This document shows, in pieces, positions 27,577 to 36,097 of a stretch of DNA of 64,000 bases (within the stretch, counting starts at the first letter, position 1; each line of letters starts with the position of its first letter). The notes below the pieces were generated by a model, which had not been told where the DNA came from, made no database searches, and was given only the letters and a program-made list of their open reading frames with translations. This DNA is from Amycolatopsis sacchari (lineage in GTDB: Bacteria > Actinomycetota > Actinomycetes > Mycobacteriales > Pseudonocardiaceae), in the NCBI RefSeq assembly GCF_900114035.1, contig NZ_FORP01000001.1, positions 620,001 through 684,000 of the forward strand, written 5' to 3'. A program made the position numbers and the translations under genes.

Positions 27577-28044
27577 CTACGGCGACAGCATCGGCGTCCG
27601 GCCCTCGAACGGCGTGGAGAGCACGACCGTCGTGCGGGTGGACACCTTCGCCGCCTCGCGGATGCGCCGCAGCAGGTCTTCCAGCGCCCGGGGCGAGGCG
27701 ACCCGCACCAGCAGGATGTAGGACTCGTCCCCGGCGACCGAGTAGCAGGACTCGATCTCGGTGATGTGCTCCAGCCGCTGCGGGTAGTCGTCCGGGGCGG
27801 CGGGGTCGTTCGGGGTGAGCGAGATCAGCGCGGTCAGCGGCAGCCCGATCAGCTCGCCGTCCAGCTGCGCGGCGTACCCGCGGATCACGCCACGCTGTTC
27901 CAGCCGCCGCACCCGCTGGTGCACGGCCGACACCGACAGCCCCACCCGCTCGGCGAGATCGGTGAAGCTGCACCGGCCGTCGACGGCCAGCTCCCGCGCG
28001 ATCGCCTGGTCCAGGGGCTCCAGCGGCCCGGGGGTGGCGCTCAT
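27577..28044 (-). CDS. Lrp/AsnC-family regulator
   Basis: The 155-residue protein has the Lrp N-terminal HTH (LDQAIARELAVDGRCSFTDLAERVGLSVSAVHQRVRRLEQRGVI, residues about 10-55, quoted in part). The RAM ligand-binding domain follows (ITEIESCYSVAGDESYILLVRV). The start overlaps the M24 peptidase stop by ATGA, so both come from one message. A regulator tied to a Xaa-Pro-type dipeptidase suggests control by an amino acid or dipeptide, but the ligand is unknown. Confidence 0.9.
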   Translation of the reverse strand: MSATPGPLEPLDQAIARELAVDGRCSFTDLAERVGLSVSAVHQRVRRLEQRGVIRGYAAQLDGELIGLPLTALISLTPNDPAAPDDYPQRLEHITEIESCYSVAGDESYILLVRVASPRALEDLLRRIREAAKVSTRTTVVLSTPFEGRTPMLSP

Positions 28045-29186
28045 GCGCCGAGCACGACGAGTTCGTGCGGCTGGTTGTTCAGCGACTCGACACCGCCCTC
28101 GGTGACCACGACGATGTCCTCGATCCGCGCACCCCAGCGCCCCGGCTGGTAGATGCCCGGTTCGACGCTGAACGCCATGCCCGGCTCCAGCGGCAGCGTG
28201 TTCCCGCCGACGATGTAGGGCTCCTCGTGCACGTCCAGCCCGATGCCGTGGCCGGTGCGGTGGATGAAGAACTCGCCGTACCCGGCGTCGGTGATCACCG
28301 AGCGGGCCGCGGCGTCGACGTCCTGCGCGGTGACGCCCGGCCGGACGGCCTCGACCGCCGCCCGCTGCGCGCGCTGCAGCACCGCGTACGTCTCCGCCAC
28401 GTCCGCGTCACGCGGCTCGCCGACGGCGTAGGTGCGGGTGGAGTCGGAGTTGTAGCCCTCGGGCAGCGGGCCGCCGATGTCGACCACCACGACGTCCCCG
28501 CGTTCGATGACGCGGTCGGACACGTCGTGGTGCGGGCTGGCGCCGTTGGGGCCGGAGCCGACGATCACGAAGTCCGCGAGCGCGTGCCCCTCCTCGACGA
28601 TCGCGGCGGCGATGTCGGCGCCCACCTCGGCTTCCGTGCGGCCGGGCCGCAGCCACTCGCCGACGCGGGCGTGCACCCGGTCGATCGCCGCACCCGCGCG
28701 GCGCAGGGCGTCGATCTCGGCGGCGTCCTTGCGCATCCGCAGCTCGCGGACGACCGGCCCGGCGAGGGTCTGCTCCGCGTCGCCCAGCGCATCGCGGAAC
28801 GCGAGCACGTGCAGCGCCAAGGTGTTGTCGCTGACGGCGACGCGGCCCGGCTTGCCGAGGCGGTCGGCGATCATCCGGTACGGGTCCTCCCCGTCCACCC
28901 ACGTCACGACCTCGACACCCAGGTCCTCGGCGGGGACGTGGGCGTAGCCGGGGGCTTCGAGCTTGGGCACCACGAGCGCGGGGACGCCGTCACCCGCGGG
29001 CAGGACGAGCGCGGTCAGCCGTTCGAAGGAGCCGCCGGCCTCACCGAGGAGGTAGCGCAGGTCCGAGCCGGGCGCGATGAGCAGGGCGTCGGTCTCGGCG
29101 GCGTCGGCGGCCTGGCGCGCGCGGTCCAGGCGGGCACGCAGGATCGTCGGGTCCAGTGGCGGGCTCTGCGGAGATCGGCGCGACAT
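28041..29186 (-). CDS. M24-family metallopeptidase (Xaa-Pro dipeptidase-like)
   Basis: The 381-residue protein has an N-terminal creatinase-like domain and a pita-bread catalytic domain. The five metal ligands are visible in VVVDIGG (Asp), NSDSTRTYAV (Asp), HRTGHGIGLDVHEEPY (His), FSVEPGIY (Glu) and ARIEDIVVV (Glu). It cleaves proline-containing di- or short peptides in the cytoplasm. It is followed by, and overlaps, an Lrp regulator. The start lies 10 nt after the stop of the upstream TetR gene, so the TetR, peptidase and Lrp genes may share a transcript. Confidence 0.91.
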   Translation of the reverse strand: MSRRSPQSPPLDPTILRARLDRARQAADAAETDALLIAPGSDLRYLLGEAGGSFERLTALVLPAGDGVPALVVPKLEAPGYAHVPAEDLGVEVVTWVDGEDPYRMIADRLGKPGRVAVSDNTLALHVLAFRDALGDAEQTLAGPVVRELRMRKDAAEIDALRRAGAAIDRVHARVGEWLRPGRTEAEVGADIAAAIVEEGHALADFVIVGSGPNGASPHHDVSDRVIERGDVVVVDIGGPLPEGYNSDSTRTYAVGEPRDADVAETYAVLQRAQRAAVEAVRPGVTAQDVDAAARSVITDAGYGEFFIHRTGHGIGLDVHEEPYIVGGNTLPLEPGMAFSVEPGIYQPGRWGARIEDIVVVTEGGVESLNNQPHELVVLGA

Positions 29187-29196
29187 GGGGCAGACA

Positions 29197-29904
29197 TTAC
29201 CGCCGGAGTGCGGCGGTGTCGGCGAGCCGGGTCAGCCATTCGGTCAGCAGCGCGTGCTCGGCCGGGCTGAGGCTTTCCGGTGGCTGCGCGCGGAGGGTTT
29301 CGACGAGCGCGCTGGCCAGTGCCGGGGTGCCGCCGGGCGCGGAGGGTGCGGCGTCGGTGGTGATCGTGCGCAGCACCATCTCGCGGGTCACCTCGGACAG
29401 CTGCGGGTCCCGCTGCTCGGGCGGGGTGGTGTTGAGGGTGAACACCACGCCCATGCCGGCGGAGTGCACCAGCCGCGCGGCGCGCTCGACGCTCATCGCC
29501 AGGCGCCCGGCCTCGGCGACGCGGCCCACCATGTGCCGCAGGATCGCCTCCGCCTCCCGCGCGGCGGGCGAGAGCCGGTTGCGGCTGTACATGAGCTCGT
29601 AGAACGCGGGCCGGGCCACGCCGAACTCGACGTGGAGGTCCCAGCCGCGGCGGAGGTCGGCCACCGGGTCGTCGGTGTGCCCCATCGCGTTCTTGTCGGC
29701 GAGGTAGGACTCGAAGCCGTAGCTCGCGACGGCGTCGAGCAGGCCCTCCTTGTCCCCGAACAGGCGGTACAGCGTCGGGGCCTGGACCCCGGCCGCCGCG
29801 CTTACCGCGCGCGTGGACAGGGCATCCCTGCCGTCGGTGGCCAGCAGGTCGGCGGCCACCCGCAGGATGCGGTCGCGTGTGGAGGGTGCTTCGGTCGAAC
29901 TCAT
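29197..29904 (-). CDS. TetR-family repressor beside an aldo-keto reductase
   Basis: The 235-residue protein has the TetR HTH at residues 10-50 (DRILRVAADLLATDGRDALSTRAVSAAAGVQAPTLYRLFGDKEGLL, quoted in part). A helical ligand-binding domain follows. It is divergent from the aldo-keto reductase gene with 90 bp between starts, and a GTTGC-N7-GCAAC inverted repeat lies in that gap. It therefore most likely represses the reductase and itself. The inducer is unknown. Confidence 0.9.
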   Translation of the reverse strand: MSSTEAPSTRDRILRVAADLLATDGRDALSTRAVSAAAGVQAPTLYRLFGDKEGLLDAVASYGFESYLADKNAMGHTDDPVADLRRGWDLHVEFGVARPAFYELMYSRNRLSPAAREAEAILRHMVGRVAEAGRLAMSVERAARLVHSAGMGVVFTLNTTPPEQRDPQLSEVTREMVLRTITTDAAPSAPGGTPALASALVETLRAQPPESLSPAEHALLTEWLTRLADTAALRR

Positions 29905-29956
29905 GTTGGCAATGATAACAGCATCACAGTAGCCGCGTTACGTTACCGGTGATATG

Positions 29957-29973
29957 GTTGCAGTGTTAGCAAC
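29957..29973. promoter_or_regulatory. Inverted repeat upstream of the aldo-keto reductase
   Basis: GTTGC at 29957-29961 and GCAAC at 29969-29973 form a perfect 5-bp inverted repeat with 7-bp spacing. It lies in the 90-bp TetR/reductase divergent gap, just after a GATATG that could be a -10 box. The position near the start site suits a TetR operator. Confidence 0.45.
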
Positions 29974-29994
29974 GGAAACACCTCTGGAGTTGTC

Positions 29995-30990
29995 ATGGAC
30001 ATCCGCGAACTCGGCCGGCACGGTCCCGCCGTCTCCGCACTGGGCCTCGGCCTGGTGGGCATGTCGGACCTCTACGGCCCCGCCGACGAGGCCGAGTCGG
30101 TCGCCACCATCCACGCCGCGCTCGAGGCCGGGGTCACCCTGTTCGACACCGGTGACTTCTACGGCATGGGCCACAACGAGCTGCTGCTGCGCGACGCCCT
30201 GCGCGGCCGCAACCGCGACAACGCCGTCATCAGCGTGAAGTTCGGGGCGCTGCGGGACCCCGACGGCGGCTGGGCGGGCTACGACGGGCGGCCGGCGGCG
30301 GTGAAGAACTTCGCCGCCTACAGCCTGCGCCGCCTGGGCACCGACCACATCGACATCTACCGGCCCTCCCGCGTCGACCCCGCCGTGCCGATCGAGGAGA
30401 CCGTCGGCGCGATCGCCGAGCTGGTCAAGGCCGGGCACGTCCGCCACATCGGGCTGTCCGAGGTCAACGCCGAGACCCTGCGGCGCGCGGCCGCCGTGCA
30501 CCCGATCTCCGACCTGCAGATCGAGTACTCCCTGCTCTCGCGCGGTATCGAGGACGAGATCCTGCCCACGGCCCGCGAGCTGGGCATCGGGATCACCGCC
30601 TACGGCGTGCTGTCCCGCGGTCTGCTGTCCGGCCGGTGGCAGGCCGACCGGGCGCTGGGCGCCGGTGACTTCCGCGGCATCAGCCCGCGCTTCCAGGCCG
30701 GTAACCTCGAACGCAACCTGCGGCTCGTGGAGGCGCTGCGGGCGGTCGCCGAGCGCACGGGCGCCACCGTCGCGCAGCTGGCCATCGCGTGGGTCGCCGC
30801 GCAGGGCGAGGACATCGTCCCGCTCGTCGGCGCGCGCACCCGGGAGCGGCTGGCCGAGTCGCTGGGGGCGACCGGGTTCCCGCTGACCGCCGACGACCTC
30901 GCGGAGATCGAGCGGGCCGTGCCCGCCGGGGCCGCCGCGGGTGACCGGTACGCGGCGCCGATGATGGCCGAGCTCGACAGCGAGCGGTGA
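29995..30990 (+). CDS. Aldo-keto reductase
   Basis: This NADPH-dependent reductase (331 residues) shows the AKR barrel: LGLGLVGMSDLYG, TLFDTGDFYGMGHNELLL (catalytic Asp and Tyr), NAVISVKFG (Lys), and PIEETVGAIAELVKAGHVRHIGLSEV. The usual catalytic His position (often YQHRVDP) reads YRPSRVDP, so the tetrad His is Ser or absent. This variant occurs in a known actinobacterial subgroup as far as I recall. GGAG six bases before ATG 29995 supports the start. It is divergent from a TetR gene which probably represses it. Confidence 0.9.
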   Translation: MDIRELGRHGPAVSALGLGLVGMSDLYGPADEAESVATIHAALEAGVTLFDTGDFYGMGHNELLLRDALRGRNRDNAVISVKFGALRDPDGGWAGYDGRPAAVKNFAAYSLRRLGTDHIDIYRPSRVDPAVPIEETVGAIAELVKAGHVRHIGLSEVNAETLRRAAAVHPISDLQIEYSLLSRGIEDEILPTARELGIGITAYGVLSRGLLSGRWQADRALGAGDFRGISPRFQAGNLERNLRLVEALRAVAERTGATVAQLAIAWVAAQGEDIVPLVGARTRERLAESLGATGFPLTADDLAEIERAVPAGAAAGDRYAAPMMAELDSER

Positions 30991-31031
30991 CCTAGACTCG
31001 CCGGGGTGCCCGCACCCGATCACAGGAGACC

Positions 31032-32162
31032 ATGAAGTCCCGTATCCTCACCACCGTCCTGGCCGTCACGCTGCTCGCCGGGTGCGCGGGTGAAGCGCCG
31101 CCCCCGGCCGCCGTCCCACCAGCCCCGCAAGCGAAGCCCTCGGCTCCGCCGGTCACGAGCACCACGCCGGCGGCGTGTGCGGAGGTCGTGGCGCAGCTGT
31201 CCGACCGGCAGCGGCTGGCGCAGCTGCTGGTCGTGGGTGTGGACCCCGGCGATCCGGCGGCGGCGGTGCGGCTCGTGCGTGACGAGCAGGTCGGCGGGGT
31301 GTTCGTCGGCGGCAACCCCACCGCCCTGCTGCGCGACGGCGCGCTCGACCGGGTCCAGCAGGCCGCGCGGTTCGGCGTGTCGGTCGCGGTGGACGAGGAG
31401 GGCGGCCGCGTCCAGCGCATCGACCAGCTCGACGGGTCCATCCCCAGTGCCCGGCAGATGGCGCGCACGATGAGCGTCGCGCAGGTGCGGGCGCTGGGCG
31501 GGGAACGCGGGCGCCAGCTGCGGGCCCGGGGCGTGACGGTGGACTACGCCCCGAGCCTGGACGTCAGCTCGCAGCCCGACGACGGCCCGATCGGCGACCG
31601 CTCCTACAGCGCCGACCCGGCGGTGGTGCGCGACTACGGGATCGCGTTCGCGGAGGGCCTGCGTGACGCCGGGGTGACCCCGGTGTTCAAGCACTTCCTC
31701 GGGCACGGCCACGCGCAGGGCGACTCGCACAGCGGCGGCGTCACCACCCCGCCGCTGGCGGAGCTGCGTGCGGCGGACCTGAGGCCCTACGAGGCGGTCG
31801 CCGGCTTCGCGGGCGGCGCGGTCATGGTCGGGCACCTCACCGTGCCCGGCCTGACCGACGGGCAGCCGGCCTCCCTGTCCCCCGCGGCGTACCGGCTGCT
31901 GCGCACCGACTACCACTTCACCGGCCCGGTGCTCACCGACGACCTCGGCGCGATGAAGGCGATCACCAGCACCTACCGGCTGCCCGACGCGGTGCTGCAC
32001 GCCCTGCTCGCGGGAGCCGACCAGGCGCTGTGGTCCTCGGGCGGCGACGTGGGCCCCGTGCTCGACCGGCTGCAGCAGGCGCTGGCGTCGGGTGAGCTGC
32101 CGGCCGCGCGGGTGACCGACGCGCTGTCCCGGGTCCTGCGCGCGAAGCACTCGTGCGGGTGA
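31032..32162 (+). CDS. GH3 beta-N-acetylhexosaminidase-like lipoprotein (NagZ type)
   Basis: The 376-residue protein has a lipoprotein signal peptide ending in the LLAGC lipobox, a Pro/Ala linker to about residue 50, then a GH3 domain. AVDEEGGRVQRI, VFKHFLGHGHAQGDSHSG (the KHFxGHG motif and catalytic His loop) and VLTDDLGAMKAI (nucleophile Asp region) match NagZ-like enzymes. These remove N-acetylglucosamine from peptidoglycan fragments. Unlike enterobacterial NagZ, this one is anchored outside the membrane, as in other Gram-positives. AGGAG precedes the ATG. Confidence 0.91.
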   Translation: MKSRILTTVLAVTLLAGCAGEAPPPAAVPPAPQAKPSAPPVTSTTPAACAEVVAQLSDRQRLAQLLVVGVDPGDPAAAVRLVRDEQVGGVFVGGNPTALLRDGALDRVQQAARFGVSVAVDEEGGRVQRIDQLDGSIPSARQMARTMSVAQVRALGGERGRQLRARGVTVDYAPSLDVSSQPDDGPIGDRSYSADPAVVRDYGIAFAEGLRDAGVTPVFKHFLGHGHAQGDSHSGGVTTPPLAELRAADLRPYEAVAGFAGGAVMVGHLTVPGLTDGQPASLSPAAYRLLRTDYHFTGPVLTDDLGAMKAITSTYRLPDAVLHALLAGADQALWSSGGDVGPVLDRLQQALASGELPAARVTDALSRVLRAKHSCG

Positions 32163-32183
32163 AGATCACCCTTATACTGCCTT

Positions 32184-33701
32184 GTGCCGTACGTCGTGAC
32201 ACTGGGCTGGCGGGGCCGCCCCACCCGCGGTGAACCCGCGGAACTGCTGAAGGCGCTCGCCCCGCTGTCCCCGCGTTTCCAGCCGCGGCTCGGCGCGCGC
32301 CGCGTCCACACCGCGTCCTATCTGGACACCGCGGACTGGCGGTTGCGGCGGGGCGGCCTCGAACTCACCCACGAAGGCGCGTCCGGGCCGGGGTCGCTCG
32401 TGCTCGCGCCGCACTCGGTCAAGCTCACCGAACCGCCCGTGTGGCCCGCGCGGATCGAGGCGCTGCCCGGCGGCGAGCTGCGTGACGCGATCGCCACGGC
32501 GGTGGGCGTGCGGGCGCTCGCGCCGAAGATCCGCAGCCGCACCGTGGTCCGGGAGATCGTGCTGTGCGACGGCGAAGGCGAGGAGGCCGCCCGCCTGAGG
32601 TGGGCCGAGGCCGGGACCCTGCACCCGGTCCGGAAGCCGCCGCTGGTGCGGGTCACGGTGCTGGCCGCGCCGGGCCGTCGCCGCGACGTCAAGTGGGTGG
32701 CGCGCACGCTCCTGTCCGGTGAGGACTTCGAGCCCGCCGACGCCGTCGGCTACGACCAGCTGCTCGACGCGTGCGGCCTGCCGGGCGAGACCGGGCGGTA
32801 CGCCATCACCCCGGGAATGCCCGCCGACGCCGCGGTCGCGACCGCGCTGCTCGGGTTCGCCGAGGCGATCACCAGCAACGTCGAGGGCACCGTCGACGAC
32901 GTCGACCCGGAGTTCCTGCACGACCTGCGGGTCGCGGTGCGGCGCACCCGGTCCCTGCTCAAGGTCGCCGGCGACGTCCTGCCCGGCAACCTCGCCGCCC
33001 GCTTCGCGCCCCGGTTCGCCGAGCTGGGCGAGCTCACCACCCCCACCCGCGACCTCGACGTCTACCTCCTGGAGTTCGACGCGCTCGCGGACAGCCTGGT
33101 CGCGGGTGCCCCCGAGGACCTCGCCCCGTTCGCCGAACACCTGCGGCGCCGCCGCGACGCCGAGCGCAAGATCCTGGTGCGCGGGCTGCGCGCGCAGCGC
33201 TTCGCCCGCCTGATGGAGTCGTGGCGGGCCGCGTTGTCCGGGGTGGTCGCCGAGCCGGACCGGCACTCCACAGTGGACGATCTCACGGCGGAACGCTTGC
33301 GGCGCATCACGAAACGCGTGATCCGCCGCGCGGCCGCGATCACTCCCGAGTCTCCTGCCGAGGACGTGCACGCGCTGCGCAAGCGCGCGAAGGAGCTGCG
33401 GTACGCGCTGGAGGTGTTCCAGCCGGTGCGGCCCGCGGACCGCGGCGCGCTCAAAGAGCTGAAACGGCTGCAGGACGTGCTCGGCGCGTTCCAGGACGGC
33501 GAGGTGCAGAGCACGAAACTGCGCGCCTACGCCCAGGAGCTGCTCGACGCCGGCCTCGCGAGTGCGCCGACGCTGCTGGCGATGGGTGAGCTGCTGGGCG
33601 GGTTCGCCCGGCGGGAGCGTGCCGCCCGCGCCGAGCTCACCGGGGCGCTGGCACGGTTTCTCGCGCAGACGCGGCCCGTCGCGTCAGCATCGGGTAGGTG
33701 A
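32184..33701 (+). CDS. CHAD-domain protein with degenerate CYTH-like N-terminus
   Basis: GTG 32184 gives 505 residues. Residues 1-200 look like a CYTH barrel that has lost the usual N-terminal ExExK phosphate-binding motif. The segment VHTASYLDTADWRLRRGGLELTHEG still resembles the family's YYDT...L...G strand. Residues 220-500 are a CHAD domain: FLHDLRVAVRRTRSLLKVAG, TRDLDVYLLEF, and VHALRKRAKELRYALEVF with conserved His and basic residues. CHAD domains bind polyphosphate. It lies 21 bp downstream of the GH3 gene and overlaps the MFS gene end by 65 bp on the opposite strand. Confidence 0.85.
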   Translation: MPYVVTLGWRGRPTRGEPAELLKALAPLSPRFQPRLGARRVHTASYLDTADWRLRRGGLELTHEGASGPGSLVLAPHSVKLTEPPVWPARIEALPGGELRDAIATAVGVRALAPKIRSRTVVREIVLCDGEGEEAARLRWAEAGTLHPVRKPPLVRVTVLAAPGRRRDVKWVARTLLSGEDFEPADAVGYDQLLDACGLPGETGRYAITPGMPADAAVATALLGFAEAITSNVEGTVDDVDPEFLHDLRVAVRRTRSLLKVAGDVLPGNLAARFAPRFAELGELTTPTRDLDVYLLEFDALADSLVAGAPEDLAPFAEHLRRRRDAERKILVRGLRAQRFARLMESWRAALSGVVAEPDRHSTVDDLTAERLRRITKRVIRRAAAITPESPAEDVHALRKRAKELRYALEVFQPVRPADRGALKELKRLQDVLGAFQDGEVQSTKLRAYAQELLDAGLASAPTLLAMGELLGGFARRERAARAELTGALARFLAQTRPVASASGR

Positions 33702-35025
33702 GCGCGAACACCGCCACCAGCAGCCCGGCCGCCACGCCGAGCGCGAGCCGCGTGCCGCCCGCGGGCGTGCCGGCGTGGAAGAAGGCCGCCCCCAGCATCG
33801 CCACGCCGACCGTCGCGCCCAGCTGCTGCACGGCGTTGAGCAGCCCGGACGCCGAGCCGGTCTCGTGGGGTTCGACCCTCGACAGGGCGTTGCCGAAGAA
33901 CGGCACCGTGAACACGCCCAGCCCGGTCCCCGCGACCAGCAGCGGCACGGCGAGGTACCAGGCGACCTGCGGGCCGGGCGCCCGCAGCAGCACCGCCATC
34001 GCCGTGGCGCCGAGCAGGACGACCACGACCCCGGCGCGCATCACGCGCGCCCCGAAGCGGGGCACCAGCAGCAGCCCGGTGGCCAGGGAGCCGAGCCCGA
34101 GCCCGGCCGACCAGGGCAGCATCGACAGCCCGGCCTGGAAGGCGCTCGCCCCGCCGGACTGCAGGACCACCACGAGCACGAACATCAGCCCGTTCATCAC
34201 GGCGAAGAACAGCAGGGACCCGGCCAGCGACGCGGGGAACACGCGGCCGCGGAACAGCCCGGGTTCCACCAGGGGGTGTGGACGACGGCGCTGGTGCGCG
34301 GCGAACGCGGCCAGCAGCAGGACCCCGCTGGCCAGGCACGCCCAGGTCCACCACGGCCAGCCCCCGTCGTTGCCCTGCACCAGCGGGTAGACCAGGAGCC
34401 CGGTCGCCACCGCCGCCAGCGCCGTGCCGGTGCCGTCCAGGCGCGGCGGGCGCGGGGAGCGGTCCTCCCGCAGCAGCGGCGCCGCGAGCAGCACCCCCAC
34501 GCCGAGCGGCACGTTGATCAGGAACACCGCGCGCCAGCTCGCCGCGTCGGTCACCGCGCCGCCGGTGAGGGGCCCGCACACGGCGGCCAGCGCCATCACC
34601 GGGCCGATCGTGCCCAGCGCCTTGGCCAGTTCCCCGCCGGTGAACATCGCCTTGATCAGCCCGAACGTCTGCGGCACCAGCAGTGCCGCCCCCGCCCCCT
34701 GCAGGACCCGCGCGGCGAGCAGCACGCCGATGCCGGGCGCGAGGGCGCACGCGATCGAGCACAGGACGAACACCGCGAGCCCGGTGACGAACACGCGGCG
34801 GCGCCCGAACCGGTCGCCGAAGCGGCCGCCGGTGATCAGGAGGACGGCGAAGGGCAGCGTGTACCCGGCGGTGAGCCACTGCAGCTCGCCCGGGCCCGCG
34901 CCGAGGTCGTCGCGGATCACCGGGGCGGCGACCTGGACGACGGTCGTGTCCAGCAGGTTCATGGCTTCGGCGACGAGGAGCGCGGTCAGCGCACCCCAGC
35001 GTCGCGGGTGGAGGACGTCGGTCAT
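33637..35025 (-). CDS. MFS transporter, DHA2 (14-helix) drug exporter
   Basis: The membrane protein has 462 residues from ATG 35025, and about 14 hydrophobic helices. Motif A appears as GGRFGDRFGRRRVF, motif C-like GPVMALAAVCGPLTGG, and the start LLVAEAMNLLDTTVVQVAAPVI is typical of EmrB/QacA exporters. It exports drugs or metabolites using the proton gradient. It is divergent from a duplicated Lrp-type regulator with a 93-bp gap, which suggests that regulator controls it. Its 3' end overlaps the CHAD gene by 65 bp; both frames look real up to their stops. Confidence 0.9.
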   Translation of the reverse strand: MTDVLHPRRWGALTALLVAEAMNLLDTTVVQVAAPVIRDDLGAGPGELQWLTAGYTLPFAVLLITGGRFGDRFGRRRVFVTGLAVFVLCSIACALAPGIGVLLAARVLQGAGAALLVPQTFGLIKAMFTGGELAKALGTIGPVMALAAVCGPLTGGAVTDAASWRAVFLINVPLGVGVLLAAPLLREDRSPRPPRLDGTGTALAAVATGLLVYPLVQGNDGGWPWWTWACLASGVLLLAAFAAHQRRRPHPLVEPGLFRGRVFPASLAGSLLFFAVMNGLMFVLVVVLQSGGASAFQAGLSMLPWSAGLGLGSLATGLLLVPRFGARVMRAGVVVVLLGATAMAVLLRAPGPQVAWYLAVPLLVAGTGLGVFTVPFFGNALSRVEPHETGSASGLLNAVQQLGATVGVAMLGAAFFHAGTPAGGTRLALGVAAGLLVAVFALTYPMLTRRAASARETVPAPR

Positions 35026-35118
35026 GACCGCGACGCTAGGCAGCAGCCCGTCTTGCCCTCCAGTGATCGCGGCACTTCTGACGGTTTCCTCCACGCAAGC
35101 CCGGATAGGATGCGGAAC

Positions 35119-36066
35119 ATGCCACTCGACGAGCTCGACCGGGCCCTCGTGCACGCGCTGCACCTCGACGGGCGGGCGCCGTTAGCGCTCATCGCCGACG
35201 TGCTGGGCACCTCGCAGCAGACCGTCGCCCGCCGCTACCGGCGGCTGCGCGAGGAGCACGGGCTGCGGGTCATCGCCCGCCCGGCCCCGCGTCGGATCGG
35301 CCAGGTCGAGTGGTTCGTGCGGCTGCGGGCCACGCCCGACGCGGCGCTCAAGGTCGCGCACGCCCTCGCCGCCCGTGACGACACCTCCTGGGTGCAGCTG
35401 ACCTCGGGCGGCACCGAGATCGTGTGCGTGACGCGGGCCGCCGGGGCACAGGCGCCGGACGCGTTGCTGCTGCGGCAGCTGCCCCGCACGCCCCGCGTGG
35501 TCGCGGTGTCGGCGCACTGCCTGCTGCGCACCTTCGTCGGCGGGCCCGTGGGCTGGCCCGGCCGCGCGACGACGCTCACCGAGGAGCAGGTCCGCCGTCT
35601 GACCCCGGAACCGGCCGCCACGGCCGGCGGGCTCGTGGACGTCAGCGGGGACGCTGCGCTGCTCGCGGCACTGGCCCGCGACGGCCGCGCCACCTATGCC
35701 GAGCTCGCCGCCGGCACCGGGCAGCCGGAACCGGCCGTGCGGCGGCGGGTCCAGCAGCTGCGGCGGGACGGCGTGCTCTACCTCGACGTGGACCTCGACG
35801 CCGCCGCGCTCGGGTTCGCCGCCCAGGCGCTGCTGTGGTTGTCGGTGCGCCAGCCCCGGCTGGCCGCCGTGGCGGAGGCGCTCGCCGGGCAGCGGGAGGT
35901 CGCGCTCGTCGCCGCGACCACCGGGCCGACCAACCTGCTCGCGAGCGTGCTGTGTCCCGACGTCGACGCGCTCTACACCTACCTGGCGGAGACGATCGCC
36001 GCGATCGACGGCGTGGGCCACGTCGAAACGGCGCCCGTCATCCGGACCCTGAAACGCGCCGCGTGA
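35119..36066 (+). CDS. Lrp/AsnC-type regulator with duplicated modules
   Basis: The 315-residue protein contains two Lrp-like HTH segments. The first is at residues 2-50 (LDELDRALVHALHLDGRAPLALIADVL...SQQTVARRYRRLREEHGL). The second is at about 175-225 (ALLAALARDGRATYAELAAGTGQPEPAVRRRVQQLRRDGVL, quoted in part). Each is followed by a RAM-like region. It is twice the size of classic Lrp (about 150-160), so one chain may act like a dimer. ATG 35119 is preferred over ATG 35110 because AGGA lies 8 nt upstream. It is divergent from the MFS exporter, which is its likely target. Confidence 0.88.
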   Translation: MPLDELDRALVHALHLDGRAPLALIADVLGTSQQTVARRYRRLREEHGLRVIARPAPRRIGQVEWFVRLRATPDAALKVAHALAARDDTSWVQLTSGGTEIVCVTRAAGAQAPDALLLRQLPRTPRVVAVSAHCLLRTFVGGPVGWPGRATTLTEEQVRRLTPEPAATAGGLVDVSGDAALLAALARDGRATYAELAAGTGQPEPAVRRRVQQLRRDGVLYLDVDLDAAALGFAAQALLWLSVRQPRLAAVAEALAGQREVALVAATTGPTNLLASVLCPDVDALYTYLAETIAAIDGVGHVETAPVIRTLKRAA

Positions 36067-36097
36067 CTACCGTGGAGCGCAACAGGAGGGGGACGCG

